A stretch of DNA of 14,411 nucleotides, from positions 1-14,411 of the forward strand of contig JAFSTL010000073.1 of the NCBI GenBank assembly GCA_017450545.1, read 5' to 3'. This document shows, piece after piece, positions 5,131 through 13,376 of the stretch (position 1 is its first letter; every line of letters begins with the position of its first letter). The stretch comes from Alphaproteobacteria bacterium (GTDB lineage Bacteria; Pseudomonadota; Alphaproteobacteria; RUG11792). A model generated the notes under the pieces. That model had not been told where the DNA came from. It saw only the letters and a list, made by a program, of their open reading frames with translations, and searched no databases. The position numbers and the translations under genes were made by a program.

Positions 5131-6951
5131 ATGGCTTTTTCAAGCATTGAACGGAGAAGATATATCAACAACATTTCAATAATTGCAACAGCTCTGCTTC
5201 TCGCGATTACATACGTCCTGTTCAAAAATACGGCAAATCCTCTTAGTTCCAAACTTATTTTATTACTGATTTATGTGGATATAATATTGTTATTGGTAAT
5301 GATATTTTTTATCTGCAAGCAAATTAGATCTGTTATTCGTTTAAAAAATCCGAAACATGATGGTAAATCATTTTACAAACAAGTTATTTCATTATTTACT
5401 GGAATTGCTGTTATTCCATCCATATGTGTTTTTGCTTTTGCTATGTTGTTTTTCAATATAGGCATAGAAAATTTATTTAAATCCCCTCTAAAAGAGGTTA
5501 TCGAAAATTCTGAAAAAGTCATAGGGATTTATGTAAATGATGCAGAAAATAGCGTTAACGGTTTCGTTAGAGAAATAAGCGAGCAAGTGGCAGATTGTAT
5601 AAACGAATTTGCGATAGATAAAACGCGCATTAATTCAATGCTGATGGATATTTCCAACTCTGTCAAGGTAGAGGTTTCAGTCGTGCAAGTGTTGAGTGAT
5701 AATTCTTTTCAGGTTATCGCTAGCACTCCCTTTGCATTTGCTTTGCAATTCGAAGAAATTCCTAATGAGGTGAAATATTTGGAAGACGGAGAATTACTGA
5801 GTTGGAAAACAGATGATACTGTCTTTGCTTTATCTATGATTAATAGATACTCTGGAATATATCTTATCGCAGAATTGCCAATAAGTGGAGATATTTTGGA
5901 ATATAAGTCTAATTTGCAGCAGGCTGTTGCAAAATATTCAAATTTACAGATGCAACGCTCAAGAATACAGATTTCATTTATGTTGTTTTTTCTGATTGTT
6001 TCTGGGCTTCTTATTGTTTCTGTAATTTTGATTGGTGCAATATTCGCGACGAAAATTGTGCGCCCAATCAATAAGTTAATCACAATAACAGATCGCATTA
6101 CATTAGGTCAATATAATAACTCAGTTAAGGTTGAGAAGACAAACAGTGAATTTGATGTTTTGATTGATTCTATGAATAAAATGATGCAAAGAATCGATGA
6201 ACAAAATAAAGAATTGATAATTGCGAATAAACACAATGCTTGGAGAGATGTTGCTCGCAAGATAGCGCACGAGATAAAAAATCCATTGACGCCAATTCAA
6301 TTATCTGCTGAGCGAATAAAAAGCAAATATCAAAATGAAATATCAAGCAATCCCGATATATTTTCTGCGTGTATAGACACTATAATACGTCAGGTTCGGA
6401 TTATTGGAGAACTGGTGACAGAGTTTTCAAATTTTGCACGAATGCCGGTTCCCAAGAAGGAGATGGTAGATATAGTTGAGCTAATAAAGCAAGCGATATT
6501 TATACAAGCAAATGCACATACGAACATAAGCTTTAAGCAAGATTATAACATAGGGCATTTTTTCTGCTTGATAGATCAGTCGCAAATAAATCAAGTGATG
6601 ATAAATATCACGCAAAATGCAATTAACTCAATTTTGGAAAACAATCCTAAAAATACCCCTTTTGTTGGGCATATTATGTTGAAATTTAAAGCAAAAGCGG
6701 ATATAATAAGTATATCGATAGAAGATGATGGCATTGGATTTTCGGATATTTCTTTGATGAAAGCATTTGAGCCGTATTACACGACGAGGCAGCACGGAAC
6801 TGGATTGGGATTGGCAATAGTGCACAAGATAATCACTGAACATGACGGGAGAGTTTTGTTAGGAAATTCTGAGGAACTCGGCGGGGCAAAAGTGTGTATA
6901 GAAATACCTGTAAATTCTATAGACAAAGAGGATAAAGCAGATGGCATGTAA
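5131..6951 (+). CDS. ntrY: Sensor histidine kinase NtrY
   Basis: A membrane-bound histidine kinase, partner of NtrX. In free-living Alphaproteobacteria the pair is linked to nitrogen and redox control. The protein has 606 residues. Four membrane segments are visible at about 12-31, 41-62, 88-108 and 282-306, with an extracytoplasmic sensor region between the third and fourth (about 110-280). A HAMP linker follows (about 307-360, with KIVRPINKLITITDRIT), then the kinase core. The H box is WRDVARKIAHEIKNPLTPIQ with phospho-acceptor His380; the N box is NQVMINITQNAINSI (487-501); G1 is EDDGIGF; F/G2 is FEPYYTTRQHGTGLGLAIVHK. TPIQLSAERI after the H box is characteristic of NtrY. Only about 20 residues separate HAMP from the H box, so the PAS domain of larger NtrY proteins (roughly 700 residues or more) is absent. 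The gene overlaps ntrX by 11 bases. Confidence 0.93.
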   Translation: MAFSSIERRRYINNISIIATALLLAITYVLFKNTANPLSSKLILLLIYVDIILLLVMIFFICKQIRSVIRLKNPKHDGKSFYKQVISLFTGIAVIPSICVFAFAMLFFNIGIENLFKSPLKEVIENSEKVIGIYVNDAENSVNGFVREISEQVADCINEFAIDKTRINSMLMDISNSVKVEVSVVQVLSDNSFQVIASTPFAFALQFEEIPNEVKYLEDGELLSWKTDDTVFALSMINRYSGIYLIAELPISGDILEYKSNLQQAVAKYSNLQMQRSRIQISFMLFFLIVSGLLIVSVILIGAIFATKIVRPINKLITITDRITLGQYNNSVKVEKTNSEFDVLIDSMNKMMQRIDEQNKELIIANKHNAWRDVARKIAHEIKNPLTPIQLSAERIKSKYQNEISSNPDIFSACIDTIIRQVRIIGELVTEFSNFARMPVPKKEMVDIVELIKQAIFIQANAHTNISFKQDYNIGHFFCLIDQSQINQVMINITQNAINSILENNPKNTPFVGHIMLKFKAKADIISISIEDDGIGFSDISLMKAFEPYYTTRQHGTGLGLAIVHKIITEHDGRVLLGNSEELGGAKVCIEIPVNSIDKEDKADGM

Positions 6952-8350
6952 TGTTCTTGTTGTTGATGATGAATCAGATATAAGAGAAATGGTTGCGGGA
7001 ATACTGGAAGACAATGGATATATTGCGACAGTTGCAAGTTCATATATTGAAGCTGACGAATCTATCAGAAAAGCGCGCCCTAATTTGGTTATACTAGACG
7101 TTTGGCTTGGGGATAGTGACAGAGATGGATTAAGGCTGTTAGATTTGATAATAAGGAGTTACGAATATGTCCCAGTTATTATGATAAGCGGGCACGGAAC
7201 AATTGAGACTGCGATATCTGCGATAAAACAGGGGGCGTATGACTTTATTGAAAAGCCGTTTGATTCAAAAAGGCTAATAACGTCTGTTGAAAAAGCTATA
7301 GATTTAACAAAGTTGCAAATGGAGAATGCCGATTTGAAGGTTAAAGCACAATCTTCTGATGAGATATTGGGGCAATCACGGAATATGCAAGAGGTGAGGC
7401 GTCTGGTCACAAAATTTGCGACAAAGAGCGGACGTTGTGTCATATTAGGGGCGCCGGGTTCGGATAAAGAGACAGTAGCACAAGAAATACACAAGCTATC
7501 CGCTCGTGCAAAAAATCCGTTTTATTCTATCAATTGCCGTTCTTACAATTCAAATCAATTGGATATTGAGCTTTTTGGAAGCAAAATGACGACTTATGAA
7601 ACATCGATGATAAGCGTTGGAGCGCTTGAAAAAGCGAATGGGGGAACGCTGTTTATCGATGAATTAAATTATGCGTCTCCGCAAATGCAACAAAAGCTTC
7701 TAGATGTTCTGAAACAAGAAAAATTTAGTCGAATAGGTTCAGATGAAAAAATTCCTTTAGATATACGTGTTATTGCTGGTTTGCCTTTAGATATCGAAAA
7801 TTTAGTCAAAAGTCGAATTTTTAATGAAGAATTATACTATCGTATAAATGCGAATGTGATAAAGATCTTGCCATTAAATAATAGGCGAGAAGATATACAG
7901 TATTTACTCGAGTATTATATGGACAAAGCTTTAAAAGCGCATAACCTGTCTTCTAAAAAGTTTTCGAATGCTGCGGTCAATTTCCTTTGCACATATCAAT
8001 GGTTTGGCGATGTTATGCAAATGAAAAATATGATTGATTGGGTTTTGACAGTTACATGTTCTGGAAACGATGAAAAAACAGTTATAGAAATTGATGATTT
8101 GCCAAAAGAAATGTTAGAAGGTGAGCAAACTGAAGGAAGCGGAGCTCGGTTTATTTCATCGGTTTCTGATTTAACGCTCAGAGACGCGCGGGAATCTTTT
8201 GAGAAAGAATATTTTATAGCACAACTTAAGCGTTTTGATGGTAATATTTCAAATATTGCAAAATTTGTTGGTATGGAACGTTCTGCACTTCACAGAAAAC
8301 TTAAGTCCTTAGGCATAGAAGATTCAAAATCATATAGAAAATCTGGGTGA
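6941..8350 (+). CDS. ntrX: Response regulator NtrX with an eroded AAA+ domain
   Basis: The DNA-binding partner of NtrY. The 469 residues are arranged as a receiver domain (1-120: acidic D9 and D10, phospho-acceptor D53, S83, K105), an AAA+ domain (about 142-390) and a Fis-type helix-turn-helix at the C terminus (NISNIAKFVGMERSALHRKL, 435-454), which is a close match to alphaproteobacterial NtrX. In the AAA+ domain the Walker A site reads GAPGSDKE (170-177), with Asp175 where Gly is required. Walker B is kept (FIDE, 238-241), and the arginine-finger region RIFNEELYYR (292-301) is kept. The sensor II motif usually ending WPGNVRQL reads WFGDVMQM (354-361), with the arginine lost. The GAFTGA loop that contacts sigma54 is absent, as is usual for NtrX of this class. 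ATP hydrolysis is therefore doubtful, while phosphorylation and DNA binding look intact. AGAGGA (6926-6931), 9 bases before the ATG, supports this start. Confidence 0.93.
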   Translation: MACNVLVVDDESDIREMVAGILEDNGYIATVASSYIEADESIRKARPNLVILDVWLGDSDRDGLRLLDLIIRSYEYVPVIMISGHGTIETAISAIKQGAYDFIEKPFDSKRLITSVEKAIDLTKLQMENADLKVKAQSSDEILGQSRNMQEVRRLVTKFATKSGRCVILGAPGSDKETVAQEIHKLSARAKNPFYSINCRSYNSNQLDIELFGSKMTTYETSMISVGALEKANGGTLFIDELNYASPQMQQKLLDVLKQEKFSRIGSDEKIPLDIRVIAGLPLDIENLVKSRIFNEELYYRINANVIKILPLNNRREDIQYLLEYYMDKALKAHNLSSKKFSNAAVNFLCTYQWFGDVMQMKNMIDWVLTVTCSGNDEKTVIEIDDLPKEMLEGEQTEGSGARFISSVSDLTLRDARESFEKEYFIAQLKRFDGNISNIAKFVGMERSALHRKLKSLGIEDSKSYRKSG

Positions 8351-8356
8351 TGACGT

Positions 8357-9724
8357 ATGAATGTAGTAATCCTAGGCGCTGGAAGGGTTGGATTTAACGT
8401 CGCAAAAGAATTGTCATTGGGGGAAAATGATGTCTCAATCATTGATGCCTCCAAGTCCGTTTTGAACAAAGTTTCTGAAAAACTCGACGTCAAACCGGTG
8501 TTAGGACATGCCTCTGACATCAGCGTTCTAAAAGAAGCAGGAATAGACGATGCAGATATCCTTGTTGCGACAACTTCTTCCGATGAGGTCAATCTAACAA
8601 CATGCCAAATAGCTGATTTTATGTTCAATGTTGGCATAAAAATTGCCAGGATAGATAAAAAAGTGAATTTTGACGAACATCAGCTTTTCGAGAAAGGGCG
8701 ATTTTCTATAGATTTCGTGGTTTCTCCGATGCTTGAAATAATAAAAATGGTGAAACGTATAATATCAATACCTGGCGCTACTGATGTTGTTTCTTGCTTT
8801 AATAGCAGAATAAAACTTATTTGCATCACTTGCAGAAAAGGCTCTCCGATAGCAGGGATTCAATTAAAATATATTCAATCTATTGAACCAAATTATGCTT
8901 TTGCTATAATTGCCATAAAACACTCAGAACAATGGATTATTCCGAATAAAAATGATGTTATTTATCCTGGAGATGAGGTTTATTTGTCCTGCGCAACTGA
9001 AAATGTCGCAAATGCTATGGGCTTATTTGGATATTCGCCAGAGCGTCATTCAAATGTAATTTTTATCGGAGGAAATGAGATTTGTGCAAAAGTTGTAAAC
9101 GCCTTAGATATAACAAATAGTACATTCAAAATTATAGAAAGTGATTTAATTCGCGCGGAAGAACTTTCTGAGAGATTGAATAACATTGAAATTCTCCATG
9201 GAGATCCTTTGAGTGCAGATGTTTTGGATACTGCCGGGATACGCGGTGCCGACGTTGTCATTTCGGCTACGGATGACGATAAAATCAACATTCTTTCAAG
9301 TTTACTTTCCAAAAAATGGGGAGCACAACGGGTAGCTACGATTTTAAATGATTTTGCATATGCAGATATTCTGTACTCCCTTGGAATAAATTCCATTCTT
9401 GATTCAAGAATGGCGACTGCTTCAAAAATTTTACACTATATTCAAGAAAGAAACATTGAAAATATATTATCAATCGATGAGAAAAACATTGAAGTATTAT
9501 CGCTGAATGTTACAGATAATAGTTATGCGGTCGGAGTTTCAATAGATGAAATTATAACAAAAAACGAGATAGGCATTTTGGCATTACAACGCAATGAACA
9601 AATATTTTTATTGCCCAAAAATATGCTTTTAAATGTTGGAGACAAAATTTTACTGGTTCTAAGAAAGCACGCGATGGGCAGGCTTTTGGCATTTTTTCAA
9701 GAAAAGCCAGCCTATCTATTATGA
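8357..9724 (+). CDS. trkA: Trk-system potassium uptake protein TrkA
   Basis: TrkA is the cytosolic peripheral subunit that binds nucleotide and gates the TrkH/TrkG potassium channel in the inner membrane. The 455 residues match the full-length, two-repeat form (two RCK units, N plus C subdomains each). The first Rossmann unit begins MNVVILGAGRVGFNVAKEL with GxGxxG at Gly7, Gly9 and Gly12, and an acidic residue (Asp30) at the end of strand 2. The first C subdomain is about 135-215. The second Rossmann unit begins at NVIFIGGNEICAKVV (233-247), where the glycine motif is degenerate, so only the first may bind nucleotide well. The second C subdomain closes the protein (about 370-450). The ATG follows the ntrX stop after 6 bases, and the last 4 bases overlap prmC. 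The gene order ntrX-trkA is common in Alphaproteobacteria. No TrkH gene lies in the window. Confidence 0.93.
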   Translation: MNVVILGAGRVGFNVAKELSLGENDVSIIDASKSVLNKVSEKLDVKPVLGHASDISVLKEAGIDDADILVATTSSDEVNLTTCQIADFMFNVGIKIARIDKKVNFDEHQLFEKGRFSIDFVVSPMLEIIKMVKRIISIPGATDVVSCFNSRIKLICITCRKGSPIAGIQLKYIQSIEPNYAFAIIAIKHSEQWIIPNKNDVIYPGDEVYLSCATENVANAMGLFGYSPERHSNVIFIGGNEICAKVVNALDITNSTFKIIESDLIRAEELSERLNNIEILHGDPLSADVLDTAGIRGADVVISATDDDKINILSSLLSKKWGAQRVATILNDFAYADILYSLGINSILDSRMATASKILHYIQERNIENILSIDEKNIEVLSLNVTDNSYAVGVSIDEIITKNEIGILALQRNEQIFLLPKNMLLNVGDKILLVLRKHAMGRLLAFFQEKPAYLL

Positions 9725-10539
9725 TAAATTTAAGTAATCAAAGATTAAAGCAATTATCCATAGAATATGGTGTCTCACATCATGAGACTCTGTTGCTTCT
9801 ATCAAATATTTTAAAACAGGAGTATTCTAAACTATTTTTTACAAAATCATACCAACTTTCCGATGAGAATTATGAAAAATTTATATTAAATTTATCTAGA
9901 CGTAGTAAATGTGAACCAATTGCAAAAATAGTGGGCGAAAAAGAATTCTATGGCGTTAAATTTAAAACGACACAAGATACTCTTGATCCTCGACCAGAAA
10001 CAGAAACACTAATAGAATTAGTTCGAGAATATTATCCAAATACTTTGCAACAATTGAAAATTTTAGATCTCGGCGCTGGCACAGGTTGCATTGGAATTAC
10101 ATTGCTCAAATTATACGTAAATGCTTCCTGTTGTTTTGTTGATATTAGTCCAAACGCATTAGATGTTGCTAAGAAAAATGCCCAGATACATAAAGTTGAC
10201 ACACAATCACAATTTATTGTTAGCAACTGGTTTCAAAATGTTAATGGAGATTTTGACGTTATCGTCTCAAATCCACCATATGTCGAAACCGAGTATCCTC
10301 TTGACAAATCGACGTTATACGATCCTGCCATAGCTCTCTTTGCAGGGGCAGACGGAATGGATGCATATAGAGCCATATTGCCAAGTGTATCAAAGTATTT
10401 GCGACCAGATGGATTGCTATTTATAGAAATAGGATTTTGTCAACAAATAGATAAAATCACGTCAGATTTAAGATTATTATGTACAAAGAAAGATTTATCA
10501 CAAATCAACCGTGCTTGCGTTTTGAAACGATTACAATAA
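9721..10539 (+). CDS. prmC: Peptide chain release factor N5-glutamine methyltransferase PrmC
   Basis: PrmC methylates the glutamine of the GGQ motif in release factors RF1 and RF2, using S-adenosylmethionine, and improves termination. The 272 residues match the family length. An N-terminal helical substrate-binding domain (1-75) is followed by the class I methyltransferase fold. Motifs are GEKEFYG (72-78), LDPRPETE (88-95, family signature), DLGAGTGCIGI (116-126, SAM-binding loop), the acidic Asp141 ending the next strand, and NPPYVE (184-189), whose NPPY contacts the glutamine side chain. The start is set by the ATGA overlap with the trkA stop, so translation is probably coupled. It is the last gene of the ntrYX-trkA-prmC run. 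The release-factor gene prfA, often adjacent in other bacteria, is not here. Confidence 0.95.
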   Translation: MINLSNQRLKQLSIEYGVSHHETLLLLSNILKQEYSKLFFTKSYQLSDENYEKFILNLSRRSKCEPIAKIVGEKEFYGVKFKTTQDTLDPRPETETLIELVREYYPNTLQQLKILDLGAGTGCIGITLLKLYVNASCCFVDISPNALDVAKKNAQIHKVDTQSQFIVSNWFQNVNGDFDVIVSNPPYVETEYPLDKSTLYDPAIALFAGADGMDAYRAILPSVSKYLRPDGLLFIEIGFCQQIDKITSDLRLLCTKKDLSQINRACVLKRLQ

Positions 10540-10635
10540 GTGCTCTCAACATAATCTCTATTTAAAAACATGTTGTCGTATTTATAAGCAAACTCTGCTA
10601 TTCTGTTCCTTATCATAGACCGGATTTTGTCGTTG

Positions 10636-10644
10636 TGATATAAT
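10636..10644 (+). promoter_or_regulatory. Extended -10 promoter for the SLC1-like transporter
   Basis: TATAAT at 10639-10644 is preceded by TGA at 10636-10638. No convincing -35 lies at the right distance. The predicted transcript start (about 10650-10651) is only two or three bases before the ATG at 10653, so the mRNA would be leaderless. Confidence 0.6.
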
Positions 10645-10652
10645 GGACAAAT

Positions 10653-11852
10653 ATGGATAAGTTTTTTTGTAAAAAAGTGCATTTAAAGAAGTTTTTAAAT
10701 CTTCCATTTTTGGTTTTATCTCTTTTTTTATTTGTATTGTTCTTTGGAGACAGTCTTGAGTTGGCATTAAAAGCTCAGGTATACGCTATTAGCTTGTTAT
10801 TAAAAGAAGTGATAGTTTTTATATTGCCATTGATTATATTTTCATTTGTTTTGAATGGCATTTTAAGCCTCAAAAATGAATCGATAAAAGTTATACTTTG
10901 CCTCGTCCCTTTGGTGTGTTTATCAAATTTTGCGGGATTTTGGGTTTCATACATTTTTACAGCGCCAGTTCTCAAAACAGGAATTGTGACGATTTCGGAA
11001 CTGTCAACACAGAATACATTGGAGCCAGCGTGGCGTTTCAGCATTCCGCCGATAGTGAGAAATGACGTGGCGCTCATTTTAGGAGCACTGGCGGGTATTT
11101 TATGCAACGTAATCAAAATAAGTTCCTTGGATAGAATAAGTATTGCGCTAAATAAAACTGCGAATTTTTTGTTAAAGAGAATTATTTGTCCAATATTGCC
11201 TCTTTTTGTTTTGGGATTTATCGTAAAAATGCAATACGAAGGAACGTTGGCATTGATAATAAGTGAATACGCAGTTTTATTAGGAATTGTTGCTATTTTG
11301 GCATATGGTTACATGTTTGTTGTGATGTTCATGTTATCAGGACGTAACGTTAAGAGAGCGATGACTAAATTCAAAAATTTGTTGCCCAGTGTGTTGATAG
11401 GTCTGTTTAGCATGTCGAGCGCGGCAGCAATTCCGACGACAATTGAAGGAAGCAAAAAAAATTTGGAAAACGCAAACCTGGCGCAATTCATCGTGCCTGC
11501 AACGGCGAATATGCATTTGTTGGGGGACTGTTTCGCAATTCCGATAATTGGATTAGCCCTGATGGTATCGTTCGGATACGGTATCCCAGACGCCGGCAAA
11601 TACCTCATATTCACGCTTTATGGCGTTATGGCAAAATTTGCGAGTGCTGGCATACCTGGCGGTAGCGCTCTAATATTTGTTCCGATTTTTGAACACGTTT
11701 TCGGGTTTTCACCGGAAATGCTCACGGCAATAACTGCGATTTACGTCCTATTCGACCCAATTGCAACTTCTTCAAACGTTTTTGGACACGGTATGTTTGC
11801 GCTGTTATTTGAAAAGGTATACACAAAGCTAAACACACAACATGCAAAGTAG
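10653..11852 (+). CDS. Divergent SLC1-type (cation:dicarboxylate/amino-acid symporter fold) transporter
   Basis: An inner-membrane carrier of 399 residues, close to the usual 400-430 of bacterial GltP/DctA proteins. Hydrophobic segments fit the SLC1 fold: TM1 about 15-32, TM2 about 43-70, TM3 about 79-103, TM4 region about 137-155, TM5 about 176-192, TM6 about 201-228. The serine-rich HP1 motif is SMSSAAAIPTTIEGS (253-267), and HP2 is seen as SAGIPGGSALIFVP (331-344). TM8 reads LFDPIATSSNVFGHG (366-380). Compared with GltPh, Asp394, Thr398 and Asn401 are kept (D368, T372, N375), but substrate-binding Arg397 is Ala371 and sodium ligand Asp405 is His379. The TM7 motif NMDGT is replaced by NMHLL (286-290). 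The substrate is therefore unlikely to be a dicarboxylate bound in the standard way. The ATG is the only start that keeps TM1. There is a GGA at 10645-10647 but no strong ribosome binding site. Confidence 0.85.
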   Translation: MDKFFCKKVHLKKFLNLPFLVLSLFLFVLFFGDSLELALKAQVYAISLLLKEVIVFILPLIIFSFVLNGILSLKNESIKVILCLVPLVCLSNFAGFWVSYIFTAPVLKTGIVTISELSTQNTLEPAWRFSIPPIVRNDVALILGALAGILCNVIKISSLDRISIALNKTANFLLKRIICPILPLFVLGFIVKMQYEGTLALIISEYAVLLGIVAILAYGYMFVVMFMLSGRNVKRAMTKFKNLLPSVLIGLFSMSSAAAIPTTIEGSKKNLENANLAQFIVPATANMHLLGDCFAIPIIGLALMVSFGYGIPDAGKYLIFTLYGVMAKFASAGIPGGSALIFVPIFEHVFGFSPEMLTAITAIYVLFDPIATSSNVFGHGMFALLFEKVYTKLNTQHAK

Positions 11853-11899
11853 TAAAGCAAAACTATAGCCGCCACTTCTGAATGCCCACACACATTATT

Positions 11900-11927
11900 T
11901 TGGGGGACTGGCAATCTGTGGTATACT
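11900..11927 (+). promoter_or_regulatory. Promoter for exported paralogue B
   Basis: TATACT at 11922-11927 with TGG at 11919-11921 is an extended -10. TTGGGG at 11900-11905 is a partial -35 with a 16-base spacer. The predicted start near 11934 gives a leader of about 26 bases carrying AGGAG at 11948-11952. The gene thus has its own promoter and is separate from the transporter upstream. Confidence 0.6.
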
Positions 11928-11959
11928 GAAGCTATAGGTTGGTAGATAGGAGTTGTTTG

Positions 11960-13375
11960 ATGAAAGCCTTATTGAGATTAGCGGTTAGCACCGTTGTTGT
12001 TGCGACGAATGTGCAAGCAGATGTAGTTATGGCGGAGTTTGAGCTGGATTTGGAGCATAGGGACATAGGCCAGCTGGAGGCAATATCGAAGCAGGATATA
12101 AATGTTGCATTTGGTGTCGATGCTTTTACGGAGCATTACCGTGCATATATGTGGGATATACGGAATAATTACGAGAATACACCAGAGGAAAACGAAATAG
12201 TTCGATATGAGAGTTTGAAGTATTACAATACAGTATATAAGTTAATTCCAACCGAGATAGCTCGATGTATATTTGGCATAAAAGGCGGGACGATTGAATA
12301 TACAGATGATTATGACGAAATATTGGAATGTAAAGGTAGTGTGCCAGTGGAGCAATACAATCAGTCAAACTGGAACTACGTCGTGTTTGTCAATGTGCTG
12401 AATAGGTATCGAAATAATAAACAAAAACACAAAAATTATCATGGAATAACGACAATAGTAAAAGAAGTGTGTAAAGGATTAAACAAAGTTTATGGAAAAA
12501 AATATGAGTCTGATATAAACAACGCGATAAATGACATCAAAGATTATTGGCACATATTGTCTTTAGGAGAATATGCTAAGAAATTAGAAGACTGGCATAA
12601 GAAGATGGAGGACACAAATAAAACATTAGATGATACATATGGGAAAACCTTGTCTAAATACAGTGTTTATATAGATAAGCATAAAGATATAATAAAATAT
12701 ATGGTAATGAAAGGTATATTTTGCGACGTAATAAAAAGACAACGCGCCTACGTGGATTACTGGCACGCGAGGCAACCGTACCATCAGACCGGATATAAGA
12801 AAGCGGAAGCGTTCATAGAATTTATTGGTGAAAACTGCAGCATGACAGGATTTACGGCATCACAAATTCGTGTAATTCAAAATATAGGCGATCTACGGTA
12901 CGAAAAGGAAAAGTATTTAGATAATATATTTCAAATTAGCCATAATGAACGGTATGCGCTTAGGGAGATAAGCGACGATGAGTACACGATGGACAGGGTG
13001 AGAAGATATATTAATAATTGTAGAAAAGATGCCGAAACTGGTGCGTTGAACCAAAATTATAATAATAAATTGATAGAAATATACAATATGTTAAATCAAG
13101 TTGGGGGAAACAACTTGGAGCCATTAGTCGCGGGGCTGTGCGACGTGGTAGACATGGATGGCATAATAGATAAAAAAACAACAATAACAGAACAACAGAA
13201 AGTAGCAATGAGCAAAAGGGTCAAACGATTTCATACAGCATTACAAATAGACGAAGAAAAGGCAAAACAAATGGAGCGCGAAGAATGGAGAAAATATTTT
13301 AGACAGGCAATAAAGGAGGCATTGCTTGATGCGAAAACAATAACAAAAGAGGAAGCGAAAAAAATAACACAATAG
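11960..13375 (+). CDS. Exported protein of unknown function, paralogue B
   Basis: I do not recognise this family. The protein has 471 residues. The ATG at 11960 is chosen over an in-frame GTG at 11939 because AGGAG (11948-11952) lies 7 bases before it and because it yields a clean signal peptide, MKALLRLAVSTVVVATNVQA, with a V-Q-A cleavage site. The GTG also lies almost on the predicted transcript start. The mature chain is hydrophilic, rich in Tyr, Asn, Lys and Asp, with no membrane segment. Blocks shared with the left-edge protein are SKQD (43-46), YRA (60-62), LKYYNTVYK (86-94), IFGI (104-107), LEC (122-124), SNWNYVVFVNVLN (136-148) and INNAINDIKDYW (186-197). The C-terminal half is different. 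Its last 45 residues are a charged helix (Lys/Glu/Arg/Ala-rich), possibly a coiled coil. Six Cys occur in the mature part, but only Cys124 aligns with a Cys of paralogue A. Secretion is inferred. The site of action is unknown. Confidence 0.9.
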   Translation: MKALLRLAVSTVVVATNVQADVVMAEFELDLEHRDIGQLEAISKQDINVAFGVDAFTEHYRAYMWDIRNNYENTPEENEIVRYESLKYYNTVYKLIPTEIARCIFGIKGGTIEYTDDYDEILECKGSVPVEQYNQSNWNYVVFVNVLNRYRNNKQKHKNYHGITTIVKEVCKGLNKVYGKKYESDINNAINDIKDYWHILSLGEYAKKLEDWHKKMEDTNKTLDDTYGKTLSKYSVYIDKHKDIIKYMVMKGIFCDVIKRQRAYVDYWHARQPYHQTGYKKAEAFIEFIGENCSMTGFTASQIRVIQNIGDLRYEKEKYLDNIFQISHNERYALREISDDEYTMDRVRRYINNCRKDAETGALNQNYNNKLIEIYNMLNQVGGNNLEPLVAGLCDVVDMDGIIDKKTTITEQQKVAMSKRVKRFHTALQIDEEKAKQMEREEWRKYFRQAIKEALLDAKTITKEEAKKITQ

Positions 13376-13376
13376 C

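Noticed and set aside
11939..11959. Longer paralogue B beginning at GTG 11939
   Set aside because: It is almost at the predicted transcript start and would put polar residues before an otherwise normal signal peptide; AGGAG points to 11960.
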